Positions 7,914-17,292 are shown, counted from the first letter of the stretch. The stretch is DNA of 64,000 nucleotides from Neorhizobium sp. NCHU2750 (GCF_003597675.1 NZ_CP030827.1:372001-436000); one strand, 5' to 3'. The notes: generated by a model not told the origin, from the sequence alone. A program made the numbers and translations.

Positions 7914-9341
7914 TCACTCGCCGGCTTCCGGCTGAGCCGCCGCGAGCTTGCGCTGGCGGTGACCGGAAACGGATGCTCCCGTCAGCGGGTCGAGCCGGAA
8001 GATCGGCACGATCGACAGGACGGAGACGGCCGACACCACGAAGAAGGCAAGATGGAAATCCGCCAGCTGCAGCTGCGTGCCGGAAATGGCCGAGGAGATT
8101 TCCAGCACGAAGGCGGCGAATGCCACGCCGAGCGCCAGGCTGATCTGCTGCAGCGCCGATGCCATTGAGGTCGCCTGGCTGGCCAGTTCGTCGGAAATTT
8201 CAGAATAGCCGAGCGCGTTGACGCCGGTGAAGAACAGCGAGCGGAACAGCCCCGTGGCGAGAAGCGAGCCGATGATCAGGATATGCGGCGTTTCCGGCGT
8301 GAAGAAGCCGTTCACCGCAGTCATGGCTGCACCGAGAATGGCGGCAAACAGCAATGCGCCCCTAAAGCCCGTCAGCGCGAAGACGCGTCTGGCCACGAAC
8401 TTCACCATCAGCGCCCCGATGGCGCCCGAGAAGGTGATCAGGCCGGACTGGAACGGGTTGAGCCCGAAGCCGAGCTGAAGCATCAGCGGCATGAGGAAGG
8501 GTATGGCGCCGGTCGCGATGCGAAACAGCGTGCCGCCCGTGGTCGAGGCGCGAAACGCCCGGTCGTTGAAGATCTTCAGGTTGAGGATCGGATGCGGATG
8601 ATGCCGCGAATGCTTCACGTAGATCACCGAGGCGATCACGCCGGCAAGCGTCGCGCTGATGCCGACGGCAGGCGGCAATGCCGGCAGCCCGATGACCGAC
8701 AGCCCGAACACCACGCCCGCCGCGGCGATCGAGGTCAGCACGAAGCCGATCCAGTCCATCTTCGCCGTTTCAATCGGCGGCACTTCGGGCAGGTAGAGGC
8801 CGGTAAGGTAGAGCCCGAGCAGGCCGATCGGCACGTTGATGATGAAGATCCAGTGCCAGGAGAAATAGGTGGTGATGAAGCCGCCGATCGGCGGGCCGGT
8901 CATTGGTCCGACAAGTGCGGGAATGGTGAGTAGCGCCATGGCCGAAACGAGCTCGCTGCGCTGGGTGGTTCTCAAGAGCACCAGGCGCCCGACCGGCGTC
9001 ATCATCGCGCCGCCGACGCCCTGAAGGAAGCGCGACATGACGAACTGGATCAGCGAATCGGAAATGGCGCAAAGGATGGAGCCGCCGATGAACACGCAGA
9101 TCGCCAGCCGGAAGACTTTTTTCGCCCCGAACTTGTCGGCCATCCAGCCGCTGATCGGAATGAACATGGCCAGCGACACCATGTAGGATGTCAGCGCCAG
9201 TTTCAGCGTGATCGGGCTGACGCCGAGATCGTTGGCGATCGTCGGCAGCGCGGTTGATATGACCGTCGAATCCATCTGTTCCATGAACAGCGCGACGGCA
9301 AGAATGAGAGGTATGATGCGGTTCATGGAGGTGGATGCCAT
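7914..9341 (-). CDS. MFS drug:H+ exporter, DHA2 (14-TM, EmrB/QacA) type
   Basis: 475 residues, almost entirely hydrophobic helices. The first helix ends in MEQMDSTVISTALPTIANDL, the DHA2 motif D1. GWMADKFGAKKVFRLAI is MFS motif A between helices 2 and 3, and ALVGPMTGPPIGGFI is motif C (antiporter motif) in helix 5. Such proteins export drugs, dyes or toxic metabolites across the inner membrane using the proton gradient. No membrane-fusion partner gene is adjacent. The start is the ATG at 9341 or the Met five codons later (9326). Divergent from the metallo-beta-lactamase-fold gene. Substrate unknown. Confidence 0.9.
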   Translation of the reverse strand: MASTSMNRIIPLILAVALFMEQMDSTVISTALPTIANDLGVSPITLKLALTSYMVSLAMFIPISGWMADKFGAKKVFRLAICVFIGGSILCAISDSLIQFVMSRFLQGVGGAMMTPVGRLVLLRTTQRSELVSAMALLTIPALVGPMTGPPIGGFITTYFSWHWIFIINVPIGLLGLYLTGLYLPEVPPIETAKMDWIGFVLTSIAAAGVVFGLSVIGLPALPPAVGISATLAGVIASVIYVKHSRHHPHPILNLKIFNDRAFRASTTGGTLFRIATGAIPFLMPLMLQLGFGLNPFQSGLITFSGAIGALMVKFVARRVFALTGFRGALLFAAILGAAMTAVNGFFTPETPHILIIGSLLATGLFRSLFFTGVNALGYSEISDELASQATSMASALQQISLALGVAFAAFVLEISSAISGTQLQLADFHLAFFVVSAVSVLSIVPIFRLDPLTGASVSGHRQRKLAAAQPEAGE

Positions 9342-9555
9342 ATGATGACTGTCCCAGAGGTCCGGCAGGTCCGGGGAGCCTCCCTGTAAACCTGTAGCCT
9401 CTCTATGCCAATGGATGATCTCGTCTTTCCGTGAGCTAGCGCATGCTTTGCGTCACGTCTGCGTGAAGCTGGGCCTTTATTGCATGATGATTGTCAACTT
9501 TTCGCAAAGCCGCGCTATTTGGGGCCGCTTGCAAACAGTCACGAGGGAGAGGGCT

Positions 9556-10560
9556 ATGACTGGATCAGGTATCGGAAGAAGAACGCTGCTGGGCACTGCG
9601 GGTTTCACCATCCTCGCTTCACCGGCAATCATCGCAAATCGGGCGGCATTCGCCCAGAACAACAGCAAAGCGAGCAGCAAATTGGCAATCGATCGCGTCA
9701 CCCCGCCCGACATCAACAAGTTCAAGCTGGGCAGTTTCGAGGTCCTCGTCGTCAAGGATGGCGCCCGCGCCTCCGGTGCGCCGAACGAGACCTTCGGCAC
9801 CAATCAGTCGGCCGAGACGGTCGGTGAATTGCTGGCGAAGAATTTTCTGCCCAAGGATCAGTTCGTCAACGGCTTTTCGCCGGCGCTGATCGATACCGGC
9901 AGCGATGTCATCCTGTTCGACACGGGCTTCGGCAAGGCCGGTCACGCCATGGGCGCCGGCCGTTTGATCGAAGGCATGGCGGCCGCCGGCTACATGCCGG
10001 CCGACGTCACCAAGGTGGTGCTGACCCATCTCCACGGCGACCATATCGGCGGCCTGATGGAAGACGGCAAGCCGGCCTTCGAAAACGCCAGCTACATCAC
10101 CGGCAAGACCGAATATGATTTCTGGGTCGATCCGGCCCGCGCCGGCACGCCCGCCGAAGCCAATCACAAGGCGGTGCTGGCCAGTGTCAAGCCGCTTGCC
10201 GAAAAGATGACGTTCATCGGTGAAGGCGACCAGGTTGTTCCCGGCATTACCGGCATGCTCGCCCCCGGCCACACGCCCGGTATGATGATCTACAACATCG
10301 AATCCGCCGGCCGCCGCCTGGTCCTGACCGCCGACACGGCCAATCATTTCGTCCTCTCGCTGCAGCGGCCGGACTGGGAAGTGAAGTTCGACATGGACAA
10401 GGCAAAGGCCGCCGCGACGCGCAAAAAGGTCTTCGACATGATCGCCACCGACAAGGTAGCCTTCCTCGGCTATCACATGCCATTCCCCTCGGTCGGCTAC
10501 GCCGAGAAGCTCGACACCGGCTACCGCTTCGTGCCGAAGAGCTACCAGTTCGATATTTGA
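9556..10560 (+). CDS. Tat-exported metallo-beta-lactamase-fold hydrolase
   Basis: 334 residues. The N-terminus is a twin-arginine signal ([20 protein letters not shown]) with a probable cleavage near AAFAQ. The metal-binding motif HLHGDHIGG lies at residues 158-166 (His158, His160, Asp162, His163), GHTPGM supplies the next His, and TADTANH the bridging Asp. The short HLHGDH form is typical of lactonase/quorum-quenching and related hydrolases (MBL-fold family with AttM, MPH). The ATG at 9556 is preceded by GAGGGAGAGGG. It acts in the periplasm, probably on a lactone or ester; the natural substrate cannot be told from sequence. Confidence 0.87.
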   Translation: MTGSGIGRRTLLGTAGFTILASPAIIANRAAFAQNNSKASSKLAIDRVTPPDINKFKLGSFEVLVVKDGARASGAPNETFGTNQSAETVGELLAKNFLPKDQFVNGFSPALIDTGSDVILFDTGFGKAGHAMGAGRLIEGMAAAGYMPADVTKVVLTHLHGDHIGGLMEDGKPAFENASYITGKTEYDFWVDPARAGTPAEANHKAVLASVKPLAEKMTFIGEGDQVVPGITGMLAPGHTPGMMIYNIESAGRRLVLTADTANHFVLSLQRPDWEVKFDMDKAKAAATRKKVFDMIATDKVAFLGYHMPFPSVGYAEKLDTGYRFVPKSYQFDI

Positions 10561-10586
10561 CAAGTCATGCCGAAGCCCTGAAACGA

Positions 10587-10613
10587 CCAAAGCCACCCGG
10601 AGGGTGGCTTTGG
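10587..10613. terminator. Hairpin downstream of the MBL-fold gene
   Basis: A perfect 12-bp stem (CCAAAGCCACCC at 10587-10598, GGGTGGCTTTGG at 10602-10613) with a GGA loop lies 27 bases after the stop codon. There is no T run after it, so it may act as a 3'-end stabiliser or a Rho-dependent site rather than a full intrinsic terminator. Confidence 0.6.
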
Positions 10614-10723
10614 CTTATATGCCCCTTTCGGGAGACGGTGACGCGTTTCCGCGACCCGCTGATGAACTATTTAACGGTGCATCGTTTTCGTGCTCTGAAA
10701 AGATCCCTGTCCCCGAGCTATGC

Positions 10724-10754
10724 AAACCCGGCCGGTCTGCCTCCCGGGTTTTTT
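10724..10754 (+). terminator. Strong intrinsic terminator 126 bases upstream of guaB
   Basis: AAACCCGG (10724-10731) pairs with CCGGGTTT (10744-10751) around a 12-nt loop and is followed by more Ts, the classic Rho-independent form on the plus strand. It is the second hairpin after the MBL-fold gene, so it either ends a short transcript starting after 10613 or acts as an attenuator in the guaB leader. No other feature is visible in the rest of the 10561-10880 gap. Confidence 0.65.
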
Positions 10755-10880
10755 CTATTCCCATCCTGTCATGAACGTGTTACCAGCCCTCGCCAACTTC
10801 CAAGCATTTCATGCAGAAGCAGCCGGACAGGGAATTTCCTTTTTCCGGAGGATTCTGCCTATTCAAACGAAGGATTGGCA

Positions 10881-12374
10881 ATGGCACGGATCGTAATCTC
10901 GGCAACCGGCGCAGAAGCGCTTACCTTTGACGATGTCCTGCTCCAGCCGGGGCACTCGGAAATCATGCCGGGTCAGACCAATATCGCAACCCGCATCGCC
11001 AAGGATATCGACCTGTCGCTGCCGATCCTGTCTTCGGCAATGGACACCGTCACCGAAAGCCGTCTGGCGATCGCCATGGCACAGTCGGGCGGCATGGGCG
11101 TCATCCACCGCAACCTGACCCCGATCGAGCAGGCCGAAGAGGTCCGCCAGGTCAAGAAATTCGAAAGCGGCATGGTCGTCAACCCGGTCACCATCGGTCC
11201 TGACGCAACGCTTGCCGAAGCGCTGTCGCTGATGAAGGCGCACGGCATTTCCGGCATCCCGGTCGTCGAAAACGGCGGCCGCCCCGGTCGCCTCGTCGGC
11301 ATTCTCACCAACCGCGACGTCCGTTTCGCCTCCGATCCGAACCAGAAGATCTTCGAACTGATGACCCGCGACAATCTCGTCACCGTCAAGGACGGCGTCG
11401 AGCAGGCGGAAGCCAAGCGTCTCCTCCATTCGCATCGCATCGAAAAGCTGCTGGTCGTCGATAATGATGGCCGCTGCATCGGTCTCATCACCGTCAAGGA
11501 CATCGAGAAGTCGCAGCTCAACCCGAATGCCGCCAAGGACGCGCAGGGCCGCCTGCGTGCAGCCGCTGCCATCTCCACGGGATCCGATGGTGTGGAGCGC
11601 GCCGAGCGCCTGATCGATGCGGGCGTCGACGTCATTGTCGTCGATACCGCCCACGGCCATTCCCAGAAGGTTCTCGACGCCGTTGCCCACGTCAAGAAGA
11701 TGTCGAACGCCGTTCGCATCATCGCCGGCAACGTCGCCACCTCCGAAGGCACCAAGGCGCTGATCGACGCCGGCGCCGACTGCATCAAGGTCGGTATCGG
11801 TCCGGGCTCGATCTGCACCACCCGCGTCGTCGCCGGCGTCGGCGTGCCGCAGCTCGCAGCCGTCATGGCAGCCGTCGAGGAAGGCAACAAGCACGATATC
11901 CCGGTCATCGCCGATGGCGGCATCAAGTTCTCCGGCGACCTCGCCAAGGCGATCGCTGCCGGCGCCTCCGCCGTCATGGTCGGCTCGCTGCTCGCCGGCA
12001 CCGATGAAAGCCCGGGTGAAGTCTACCTCTACCAGGGCCGCTCGTTCAAAGCCTATCGCGGCATGGGCTCCGTCGGCGCCATGGCCCGCGGCTCGGCAGA
12101 CCGTTACTTCCAGGCGGAAGTGCGCGACACGCTGAAGCTCGTGCCGGAAGGCATCGAAGGCCAGGTTCCCTACAAGGGCCCGGTCTCGGCCGTACTGCAC
12201 CAGCTCGCCGGTGGCCTGAAGGCCGCCATGGGCTATGTCGGTGGCAAGGACATCAAGGATTTCCAGGAAAAGGCAACCTTCGTGCGCATTTCCGGCGCAG
12301 GTCTGCGCGAAAGCCACCCGCATGGCGTGACGATCACCCGCGAAAGCCCGAACTATCCGGGCGCCGGCTCCTGA
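10881..12374 (+). CDS. guaB: Inosine-5'-monophosphate dehydrogenase
   Basis: 497 residues, standard for the CBS-containing form. It opens with [19 protein letters not shown], the conserved IMPDH N-terminal strand. A CBS pair interrupts the barrel at about residues 95-215 ([30 protein letters not shown]). [11 protein letters not shown] holds catalytic Cys312, and [10 protein letters not shown] is the substrate-binding loop. The flap Arg-Tyr is in [13 protein letters not shown]. The enzyme oxidises IMP to XMP with NAD+, the committed step to guanine nucleotides, in the cytosol. The ATG at 10881 follows GAAGGATTGGCA. Flanked by intrinsic terminators on both sides, so it is probably monocistronic. 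Confidence 0.97.
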   Translation: MARIVISATGAEALTFDDVLLQPGHSEIMPGQTNIATRIAKDIDLSLPILSSAMDTVTESRLAIAMAQSGGMGVIHRNLTPIEQAEEVRQVKKFESGMVVNPVTIGPDATLAEALSLMKAHGISGIPVVENGGRPGRLVGILTNRDVRFASDPNQKIFELMTRDNLVTVKDGVEQAEAKRLLHSHRIEKLLVVDNDGRCIGLITVKDIEKSQLNPNAAKDAQGRLRAAAAISTGSDGVERAERLIDAGVDVIVVDTAHGHSQKVLDAVAHVKKMSNAVRIIAGNVATSEGTKALIDAGADCIKVGIGPGSICTTRVVAGVGVPQLAAVMAAVEEGNKHDIPVIADGGIKFSGDLAKAIAAGASAVMVGSLLAGTDESPGEVYLYQGRSFKAYRGMGSVGAMARGSADRYFQAEVRDTLKLVPEGIEGQVPYKGPVSAVLHQLAGGLKAAMGYVGGKDIKDFQEKATFVRISGAGLRESHPHGVTITRESPNYPGAGS

Positions 12375-12403
12375 TACGTCGCGAAAACGTTAGAGAATTC
12401 GAG

Positions 12404-12432
12404 CGGGCCGGGCATTCAACCCGGCCCGTTTT
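12404..12432 (+). terminator. Intrinsic terminator of guaB
   Basis: CGGGCCGGG (12404-12412) pairs perfectly with CCCGGCCCG (12420-12428) around a 7-nt loop, directly followed by TTTT. It lies 30 bases after the guaB stop codon. Confidence 0.9.
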
Positions 12433-12451
12433 CGTGTCAGAAGGCCAGGAC

Positions 12452-12496
12452 GCATGTCTCCCAAAAGTGGTCGCCGGTTTTGGGATAAAGACATGC
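12452..12496. repeat. Rhizobial-type palindromic intergenic repeat
   Basis: GCATGTCTCCCAAAA at 12452-12466 is complementary, with a small bulge, to TTTTGGG-ATAA-AGACATGC at 12478-12496. The pattern CATGTC...CCAAAA...TTTTGGG...GACATG is one I recognise as very frequent between genes in rhizobial genomes. It lies between the guaB terminator and the MAPEG gene. Confidence 0.7.
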
Positions 12497-12577
12497 GCAA
12501 AAACAAGGAGCTGAAGCACGGCAAGCGAATCTGAAAGATCGCGACATGCTTTGGCGTATTCTGGAGAGTTTGCGAAG

Positions 12578-13000
12578 ATGATGACCGATACGACCGCCAT
12601 GTTCTGGCCGATGATCGCCCACGCAGTCCTGGTCTTCATCCTCTATATCCTTCTGTCGACGCGCCGCATGGCCGCCATCCGCTCGGGCGGCACCGATCCC
12701 CGGCAGTTCAAGGAAAACCTCTCCGAGCCCGCCGAGAGCCTGCTGGTCCACAACAACCTGAAGAACCAGTTCGAATTGCCGATGCTGTTTCATGCCGGTG
12801 CGCTGGCGTTGTTCATCAACAATGCCGATAACATCATCACCATCACGCTCGCCTGGATCTTCGTGATCTCGCGCTATGCGCATTCCTATGTCCACATCAC
12901 CAGCAACCGGCTACAGCTGCGCCGGCCGCTGTTCATCGTCGGCCTGTTCGCCTGCGCGGCCATGTGGGGCTGGCTCGCCGTCTGGCTCGCCACGTCCTGA
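12578..13000 (+). CDS. MAPEG-family integral membrane protein
   Basis: 140 residues with about four hydrophobic helices (near 8-26, 72-88, 90-104, 118-136). The conserved MAPEG pattern is present: an Asn/Gln-rich cytoplasmic loop (LKNQFELPMLFHAGALAL) and SRYAHSYVHITSNRLQLR, resembling the RxxHxxxYxxxxxxxxR signature. Eukaryotic relatives are microsomal glutathione transferases and leukotriene synthases; bacterial ones usually have no known substrate. The start is one of two adjacent ATGs (12578, 12581), with GGAGAG upstream. Function beyond membership of the family is not known. Confidence 0.82.
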   Translation: MMTDTTAMFWPMIAHAVLVFILYILLSTRRMAAIRSGGTDPRQFKENLSEPAESLLVHNNLKNQFELPMLFHAGALALFINNADNIITITLAWIFVISRYAHSYVHITSNRLQLRRPLFIVGLFACAAMWGWLAVWLATS

Positions 13001-13111
13001 CGCCGAAACGAGCCAGCGTCTCACGAACAAGTGTAAATTGCGCGTCGGCGGCCGTCATCGCCATATCGTTGCGTCTGCTGTACCTTTCCTCCAACCATTG
13101 AGGAGAGGCAC

Positions 13112-13996
13112 ATGGACAGGAAACCCCCAACGATCACCCAGGCGATGATCAACGCCTATGACGACTACACCCATCTGCATCTCGACCGCCGCCGGTTCAT
13201 GGAGCGCCTGACTGCGCTTGCCGGTTCGGGAGCGGCGGCCGCCGCCATCGCACCGCTTCTCGCCGCCGATGGTGCCAGGGCGGAAATGGTGCCGGAGACC
13301 GATGACAGGCTGGCCACCAGCGACGTCACCTTTGCAGGCACCAAGGGCGCGACGATGAAGGCCTATCTGGTTCGCCCCAGATTGGCGACAGGCCCGCTCG
13401 GCTCGGTCATCGTCATTCACGAGAACCGCGGTCTCAACGGTCATATCCGCGATGTGGCCCGCCGCATGGCGCTGGAAGGCTTCAACGCGCTGGCAGTCGA
13501 TTTCCTCTCGCCGCTCGGCGGCACACCCGCCGATGAAGACAAAGCGCGCGACATGTTTTCCACGCTCGATCCGGTCGAAACCGCCGCCAATGGCGAAGCG
13601 GCCCGCGCCTGGCTCGCCAAGCATGAAGGGGCGAATGGCAAGGTCGGGGCCGTCGGCTTCTGCTGGGGCGGCGGCCTCGTCAACCGCATGGCGGTCAACT
13701 CGCCGGAACTCAATGCCGGCGTCGCCTATTACGGCCAGCAGCCTCCGGCTACCGATGTGCCGAAGATCAAGGCGCCGCTGATGCTGCATTACGGCGGTCT
13801 CGACGAGCGCATCAATGCCGGCATCCCGGCCTTCCGTCAGGCGCTGGAAAACAACGGCAAGACCTTCGACATCTTCGTCTACGAAGGCGCCAACCACGCC
13901 TTCAACAACGATAACTCGGCGGCGCGCTACGACAAGGCCGCGGCTGATCTCGCCTGGGGCCGCACGGTCGGCTTCTTCAGGAAATATCTGCTGTAG
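13112..13996 (+). CDS. Dienelactone hydrolase family protein, probably exported
   Basis: 294 residues. A Tat-like signal with DRRRFMERLTALAGS and an Ala-rich hydrophobic stretch occupies about residues 26-56. The alpha/beta-hydrolase domain has the dienelactone hydrolase triad: Cys184 in GFCWGGG, Asp231 in GGLDERIN and His262 in ANHAFNND. IHENRGLNGHIRDVARR gives the oxyanion and substrate Glu/Arg region typical of carboxymethylenebutenolidases. It hydrolyses an ester or lactone; the substrate is unknown and no aromatic degradation genes are nearby. Preceded by a GAGGAGAGG ribosome site. Its 3' end overlaps the convergent oxyR-like gene by 20 bases. Confidence 0.88.
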   Translation: MDRKPPTITQAMINAYDDYTHLHLDRRRFMERLTALAGSGAAAAAIAPLLAADGARAEMVPETDDRLATSDVTFAGTKGATMKAYLVRPRLATGPLGSVIVIHENRGLNGHIRDVARRMALEGFNALAVDFLSPLGGTPADEDKARDMFSTLDPVETAANGEAARAWLAKHEGANGKVGAVGFCWGGGLVNRMAVNSPELNAGVAYYGQQPPATDVPKIKAPLMLHYGGLDERINAGIPAFRQALENNGKTFDIFVYEGANHAFNNDNSAARYDKAAADLAWGRTVGFFRKYLL

Positions 13997-14930
13997 TCGT
14001 TGGCTTGGCCATGCGCTCAGTCGCGTCTGTCGTGCCGGCCACGGTCGGCACGCAGGCGACCACCGCCTGTGCCAGCGCTGCCATGTCCTCCGTCCGGCCG
14101 CTGGACTTGCGCCAGATCAGCCCGATCTCGCGGGAGGGGGCGGGCTCGGCAAAGGGCACGATCCGGAGATTGTTGCGCACCGTTTCCGAGGCGACCGCCA
14201 TTTCCGGGATCAGCGTCATCCCCATGTCGTGGGAGACCATCTGCAACAGCGTCGCCATCGACGTGGCGCCGAAATTGACGAGGCTGCGCCTGTCCGCCGT
14301 GCCGCAGACGGCAAGCGCCTGGTCGCGCAGGCAATGGCCCTCTTCGAGCAGCAGCAGCCGTTCGGCATCCACCTGGTTTTCCGTCATCGGCGAGGTCAGC
14401 ACCTCGCGGTCGTTCTTCGCCATCGCCATGTAGAACCGGTCGGCAAACAGCGCTTTGGTGGCAAAATTATCCGCCTCCACCGGCAGCGCCGCGATGACCG
14501 CATCGAGCCGCCCGTCGGAAAGCTCGGCCGCAAGCCTGTCGGTCACGGCCTCCTTCAACTCGATCTCGATGGCCGGATAGGCTTGGCGCAGATAGGGGAT
14601 CAGCTTCGGCACCAGATAGGGCGCCACCGTCGGAATGATGCCAATGCGGATCGGCCCGGCCAGCACGCCGCTCTTGCGCCGTGCCGTCTCCTCCAGGTCG
14701 TCCACCGCGCTAAGGATGACGCGGATGCGCGACAGCACTTCCTCGCCCTTGGCGGTCAACAGCACGCCCGCGCGGCTACGCTCCACCAGTTGCGCCCCGA
14801 GATGATCTTCCAGTTCCATTATCTGGGTCGAGAGCGCCGGCTGGCTGACATGCACCATCTCGGCCGCTTTGCCGAAATGCCGCGTCGTCGCCAGCGCCTC
14901 GAAATAGCGCATCTGGCGCAGAGTGAGCAT
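13977..14930 (-). CDS. oxyR: OxyR-type hydrogen peroxide sensor, LysR family
   Basis: 317 residues. The N-terminal winged helix (MLTLRQMRYFEALATTRHFG; VSQPALSTQIMELEDHLGAQ) is followed by a periplasmic-binding-like regulatory domain. Residues 198-209 read GHCLRDQALAVC, matching the redox loop of E. coli OxyR with both cysteines (C199 and C208 there; C200 and C209 here), so peroxide sensing by disulfide formation is very likely. The Met at 14930 matches the family start; another Met lies five codons upstream at 14945. No katG or ahp gene is next to it here, so its targets must be elsewhere. It converges on the dienelactone hydrolase gene. Confidence 0.9.
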   Translation of the reverse strand: MLTLRQMRYFEALATTRHFGKAAEMVHVSQPALSTQIMELEDHLGAQLVERSRAGVLLTAKGEEVLSRIRVILSAVDDLEETARRKSGVLAGPIRIGIIPTVAPYLVPKLIPYLRQAYPAIEIELKEAVTDRLAAELSDGRLDAVIAALPVEADNFATKALFADRFYMAMAKNDREVLTSPMTENQVDAERLLLLEEGHCLRDQALAVCGTADRRSLVNFGATSMATLLQMVSHDMGMTLIPEMAVASETVRNNLRIVPFAEPAPSREIGLIWRKSSGRTEDMAALAQAVVACVPTVAGTTDATERMAKPTTTADIS

Positions 14931-15025
14931 GATAGGAAATTCCAATAGATACGTAAAAATATCAGGATCAGAAATTATGATGAACCGAGCTCGAGTTCAA
15001 CCGGAATATGCCGCCGGAACGAAAC

Positions 15026-15331
15026 CTATGGATCGCCGGCATTATTTTCGCCGCTTTCCGGTTTCTGTCGTTCATGACGAATGGCCACGATTTCGAGAAT
15101 GTCTGCACGCAGACGTATCGTCAGAATCAACGGGCGCATGACAACACGTCGTGTATCGGGAATGAGGCCTTCCTCCGTCATCCTCGGAAAGTCTGCGAGA
15201 AGGTCTTTGACCCTATCAAGCCGCACAAGAATATCGCGAGCAGCCTGCGGGTTCTGTTCGGCGAGATCGGCAATATAGCTGAGGAGCCATCGTTCGGCCC
15301 TGATCGAAAGTCGGACCGCTCGTTTGCTCAT
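15026..15331 (-). CDS. RelE/ParE superfamily toxin of a type II toxin-antitoxin module
   Basis: 101 residues. The pattern RLSIRAERWLLSYIADLAEQN, then RLDRVKDLLADFP, and a C-terminal RVVMRPLILTIRLRADILEIVAIRHERQ, fits the ParE/RelE fold of helical hairpin followed by beta sheet ending in RHxRQ. It starts one base after the stop of the upstream antitoxin gene, the usual order. Members either cut mRNA on the ribosome (RelE) or poison gyrase (ParE); the RHERQ ending leans to ParE. Confidence 0.82.
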   Translation of the reverse strand: MSKRAVRLSIRAERWLLSYIADLAEQNPQAARDILVRLDRVKDLLADFPRMTEEGLIPDTRRVVMRPLILTIRLRADILEIVAIRHERQKPESGENNAGDP

Positions 15332-15332
15332 C

Positions 15333-15608
15333 TCATCCTGCGCGACTTGCCTTGCGGGCCTCGGCGCGATCGATAACGTCGGCAGCTTTTTTCAGCACCG
15401 AGTCCAGATCGCTGGAGTGGCCATTATCGAGTTCGGCGATCCCGGCGGCTTCCTCACGCAGGTCTGTGCCTTCATCCGCCAGATAGCGCTCCAGTGCGCG
15501 TTGCAGCACCCAATTGCGATCGCGATGAACGAGAGCCGCAATCTCGTCGGCCCGACCGACGAGATCGGCGGGGAGGGATACGGAAATCTGCAGCTTGTCT
15601 TCGCTCAC
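15333..15608 (-). CDS. CopG/ParD-like ribbon-helix-helix antitoxin
   Basis: 91 residues. The N-terminal LQISVSLPADLVGRADEIAALVHRD with NWVLQRALERYLADE is a ribbon-helix-helix DNA-binding fold; the rest is polar and probably wraps the toxin (HSSDLDSVLKKAADVIDRAEA). It starts with GTG at 15608 after a GGAGAG ribosome site and is immediately upstream of the toxin. Such proteins neutralise the toxin and repress their own promoter. Confidence 0.82.
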   Translation of the reverse strand: MSEDKLQISVSLPADLVGRADEIAALVHRDRNWVLQRALERYLADEGTDLREEAAGIAELDNGHSSDLDSVLKKAADVIDRAEARKASRAG

Positions 15609-15672
15609 GAGGCTCTCCCCGGCAATTGATCATAGCCTGCGCGCCGCAGGACCCGAAGTCAATGCACGCGTC

Positions 15673-16620
15673 TCACCACCCCGTCATCGCCTGGCCCGAG
15701 CGTGCCCGCACCTGGCGGAAACTCTTCACCTCGCCGTCGAGATCGTCTGGCACCGCAGCGGGAGAAATGTTGTCGAGGCAGGCGGTGATGTGGTCGGTGA
15801 TCGCGTTCATCAGTGACGGCGAAAGTCCCGGCCGCTTCATCAGGCCGATCTGCACCGGCGGCAGGGGAGGAAAGCCGTCGGCCGCCGTCAGCACCCGCAT
15901 GCCGGGCCTCAGAGCCGATTCGGGCAGCACGGAAACGGCCATGCCGGTCATGACGGCAGCCGCGACCACGGTCGCCGACCAGCTGGTGAACAGGACCTGA
16001 TATTCGCGCCCGTCGGCATCGAGCGCCGAGCAGGCAAGCTGCCGCCAAAGACAGTCGCGCCGCCCAAGTGCCAGCGGCACCGGCGCGTCGTCCTTCAGCG
16101 GATGGTTGGCGGAGGCCACCCAGCAGAGCGGCTCGGTGCGTACCACGTCGGAAATGCGCTGGCGTGGATTGTGGGTGACGAGCGCGATGTCGAGTTCGCC
16201 GCGCGCCATCTTCTCGCCGAGGCTCATCGACGGCTCGCAGACGATATAGAGTTCGACATTCGGATGCGTCTTGGCAAACCGGCCGATGATTTCCGGCATG
16301 TAGCGATCGGCATAATCGTCCGGCGTGCCGATCCGGATCGTGCCTTCCAGCCGGTTGTCGTCGAAGGCGGCGATCGCCTCGTTGTTCAGCCTGATGATCC
16401 GGCGGGCATAGTTCATCAGCTTCTCGCCCTCGGCCGTAAGCCGGTTGCCGCGCCCGTCCTTGGCGAAAAGCTGCTTGCCGATGCGCTCTTCCAGCCGCCG
16501 CATCTGCATCGAAACGGCCGATTGGGTCTTGAACACCCGGTCGGCCGCCTTGGTGAAGCTGCCTGTGTCGATGATGGCGATGAACGTATGCAGCTGGTCG
16601 ATATCGAGCGGTGCGGACAT
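15673..16620 (-). CDS. LysR-family transcriptional regulator
   Basis: 315 residues. The winged helix-turn-helix is at the N-terminus (LDIDQLHTFIAIIDTGSFTK; TQSAVSMQMRRLEERIGKQ) and the effector-binding domain begins near residue 93 with LEGTIRIGTPDDYADRYMPE, the start that is usual in DhcR/ArgP-unlike, NAC/CbbR-unlike LysR regulators responding to small metabolites. CEPSMSLGEKMARGELDIALVTH is the standard cleft region. There is no divergently transcribed partner of obvious metabolic function; the closest plus-strand gene is the DUF1127 gene 190 bases upstream. The target genes and effector are unknown. Confidence 0.9.
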   Translation of the reverse strand: MSAPLDIDQLHTFIAIIDTGSFTKAADRVFKTQSAVSMQMRRLEERIGKQLFAKDGRGNRLTAEGEKLMNYARRIIRLNNEAIAAFDDNRLEGTIRIGTPDDYADRYMPEIIGRFAKTHPNVELYIVCEPSMSLGEKMARGELDIALVTHNPRQRISDVVRTEPLCWVASANHPLKDDAPVPLALGRRDCLWRQLACSALDADGREYQVLFTSWSATVVAAAVMTGMAVSVLPESALRPGMRVLTAADGFPPLPPVQIGLMKRPGLSPSLMNAITDHITACLDNISPAAVPDDLDGEVKSFRQVRARSGQAMTGW

Positions 16621-16810
16621 GGGCGCAATCCATCAGTGAACTTGATAATCATCATTAGAAACATTCGTTGGACTGATCAATAGGATTTGCCGATAACCAT
16701 CGCAATTCCAGAGGACATAAGCGCTTCCGAAGCGCCGATGTTTCGCCGTCATCCCGCCCGCTGTCTTGCGGCGGGAGACACTTGCCCGTGCCCGATGAAA
16801 GGATATTCCG

Positions 16811-17125
16811 ATGAGCACGACCGAATGCGGAGAAGAACTCCATCTTGCAAAGACCCCCGCAATTGCGCCCGCAGGCCTCCGCCTGACGACCGGCAATAGC
16901 GTGCTGGTGCGCCTTGCATATGCATGGCGTGCGATCCGCAATCGCATCGCTGCAAGTCCGCTGTCCGATTTCGATGATCGGATGCTCGACGATATCGGAC
17001 TTAGCCGCCGTGATGTCGTCGCAGCGCTCGATCATTCCGGCGCCCTGGACGACCCGTCGTTGCTTCTGGCAAGGGCGGCTCGCGAGCGCGCCCGCACGCG
17101 GTTTGCCAAACCGCCAGTTCGCTGA
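16811..17125 (+). CDS. DUF1127 domain protein
   Basis: 104 residues. The C-terminal half has the DUF1127 signature: Arg/Trp-rich helix (VRLAYAWRAIRNRIAASPLS) followed by FDDRMLDDIGLSRRDVVAAL. Small DUF1127 proteins in Rhizobiaceae are linked to stress responses, RNA binding and phosphate or carbon homeostasis, but this longer form with an N-terminal extension of about 30 residues and a C-terminal Arg-rich tail has no assigned role. AAGGA precedes the ATG at 16811. It stands alone between the LysR gene and a repeat region with a terminator. Confidence 0.85.
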   Translation: MSTTECGEELHLAKTPAIAPAGLRLTTGNSVLVRLAYAWRAIRNRIAASPLSDFDDRMLDDIGLSRRDVVAALDHSGALDDPSLLLARAARERARTRFAKPPVR

Positions 17126-17149
17126 ACCGCGTGCCCTTATTCGTCTTTA

Positions 17150-17242
17150 GCAGTTCCAGCAAAAGTGCGGAGCGGTTTCGCGTCCGGAACTGCGTCAAAT
17201 CGAGGAGATAGAGTAATTTCGCGATTCGAGGAAAAGCGAAAT
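17150..17242. repeat. Palindromic intergenic repeat downstream of the DUF1127 gene
   Basis: GCAGTTCC (17150-17157) pairs with GGAACTGC (17186-17193), and ATTTCGC (17216-17222) pairs with GCGAAAT (17236-17242). The inner AGCAAAAGTGCGGAGCGG core resembles a rhizobial repeat family I recognise, related in style to the one at 12452-12496. No gene is visible here. Confidence 0.6.
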
Positions 17243-17292
17243 CGCTCTGGTTGATTTTCCCCGCAGGGTGATAGCCAATAGCCCTGCCTCTT

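Noticed and set aside
10863..12323. 486-codon frame antisense to guaB
   Set aside because: It mirrors guaB codon bias; no ribosome site or recognisable domain.
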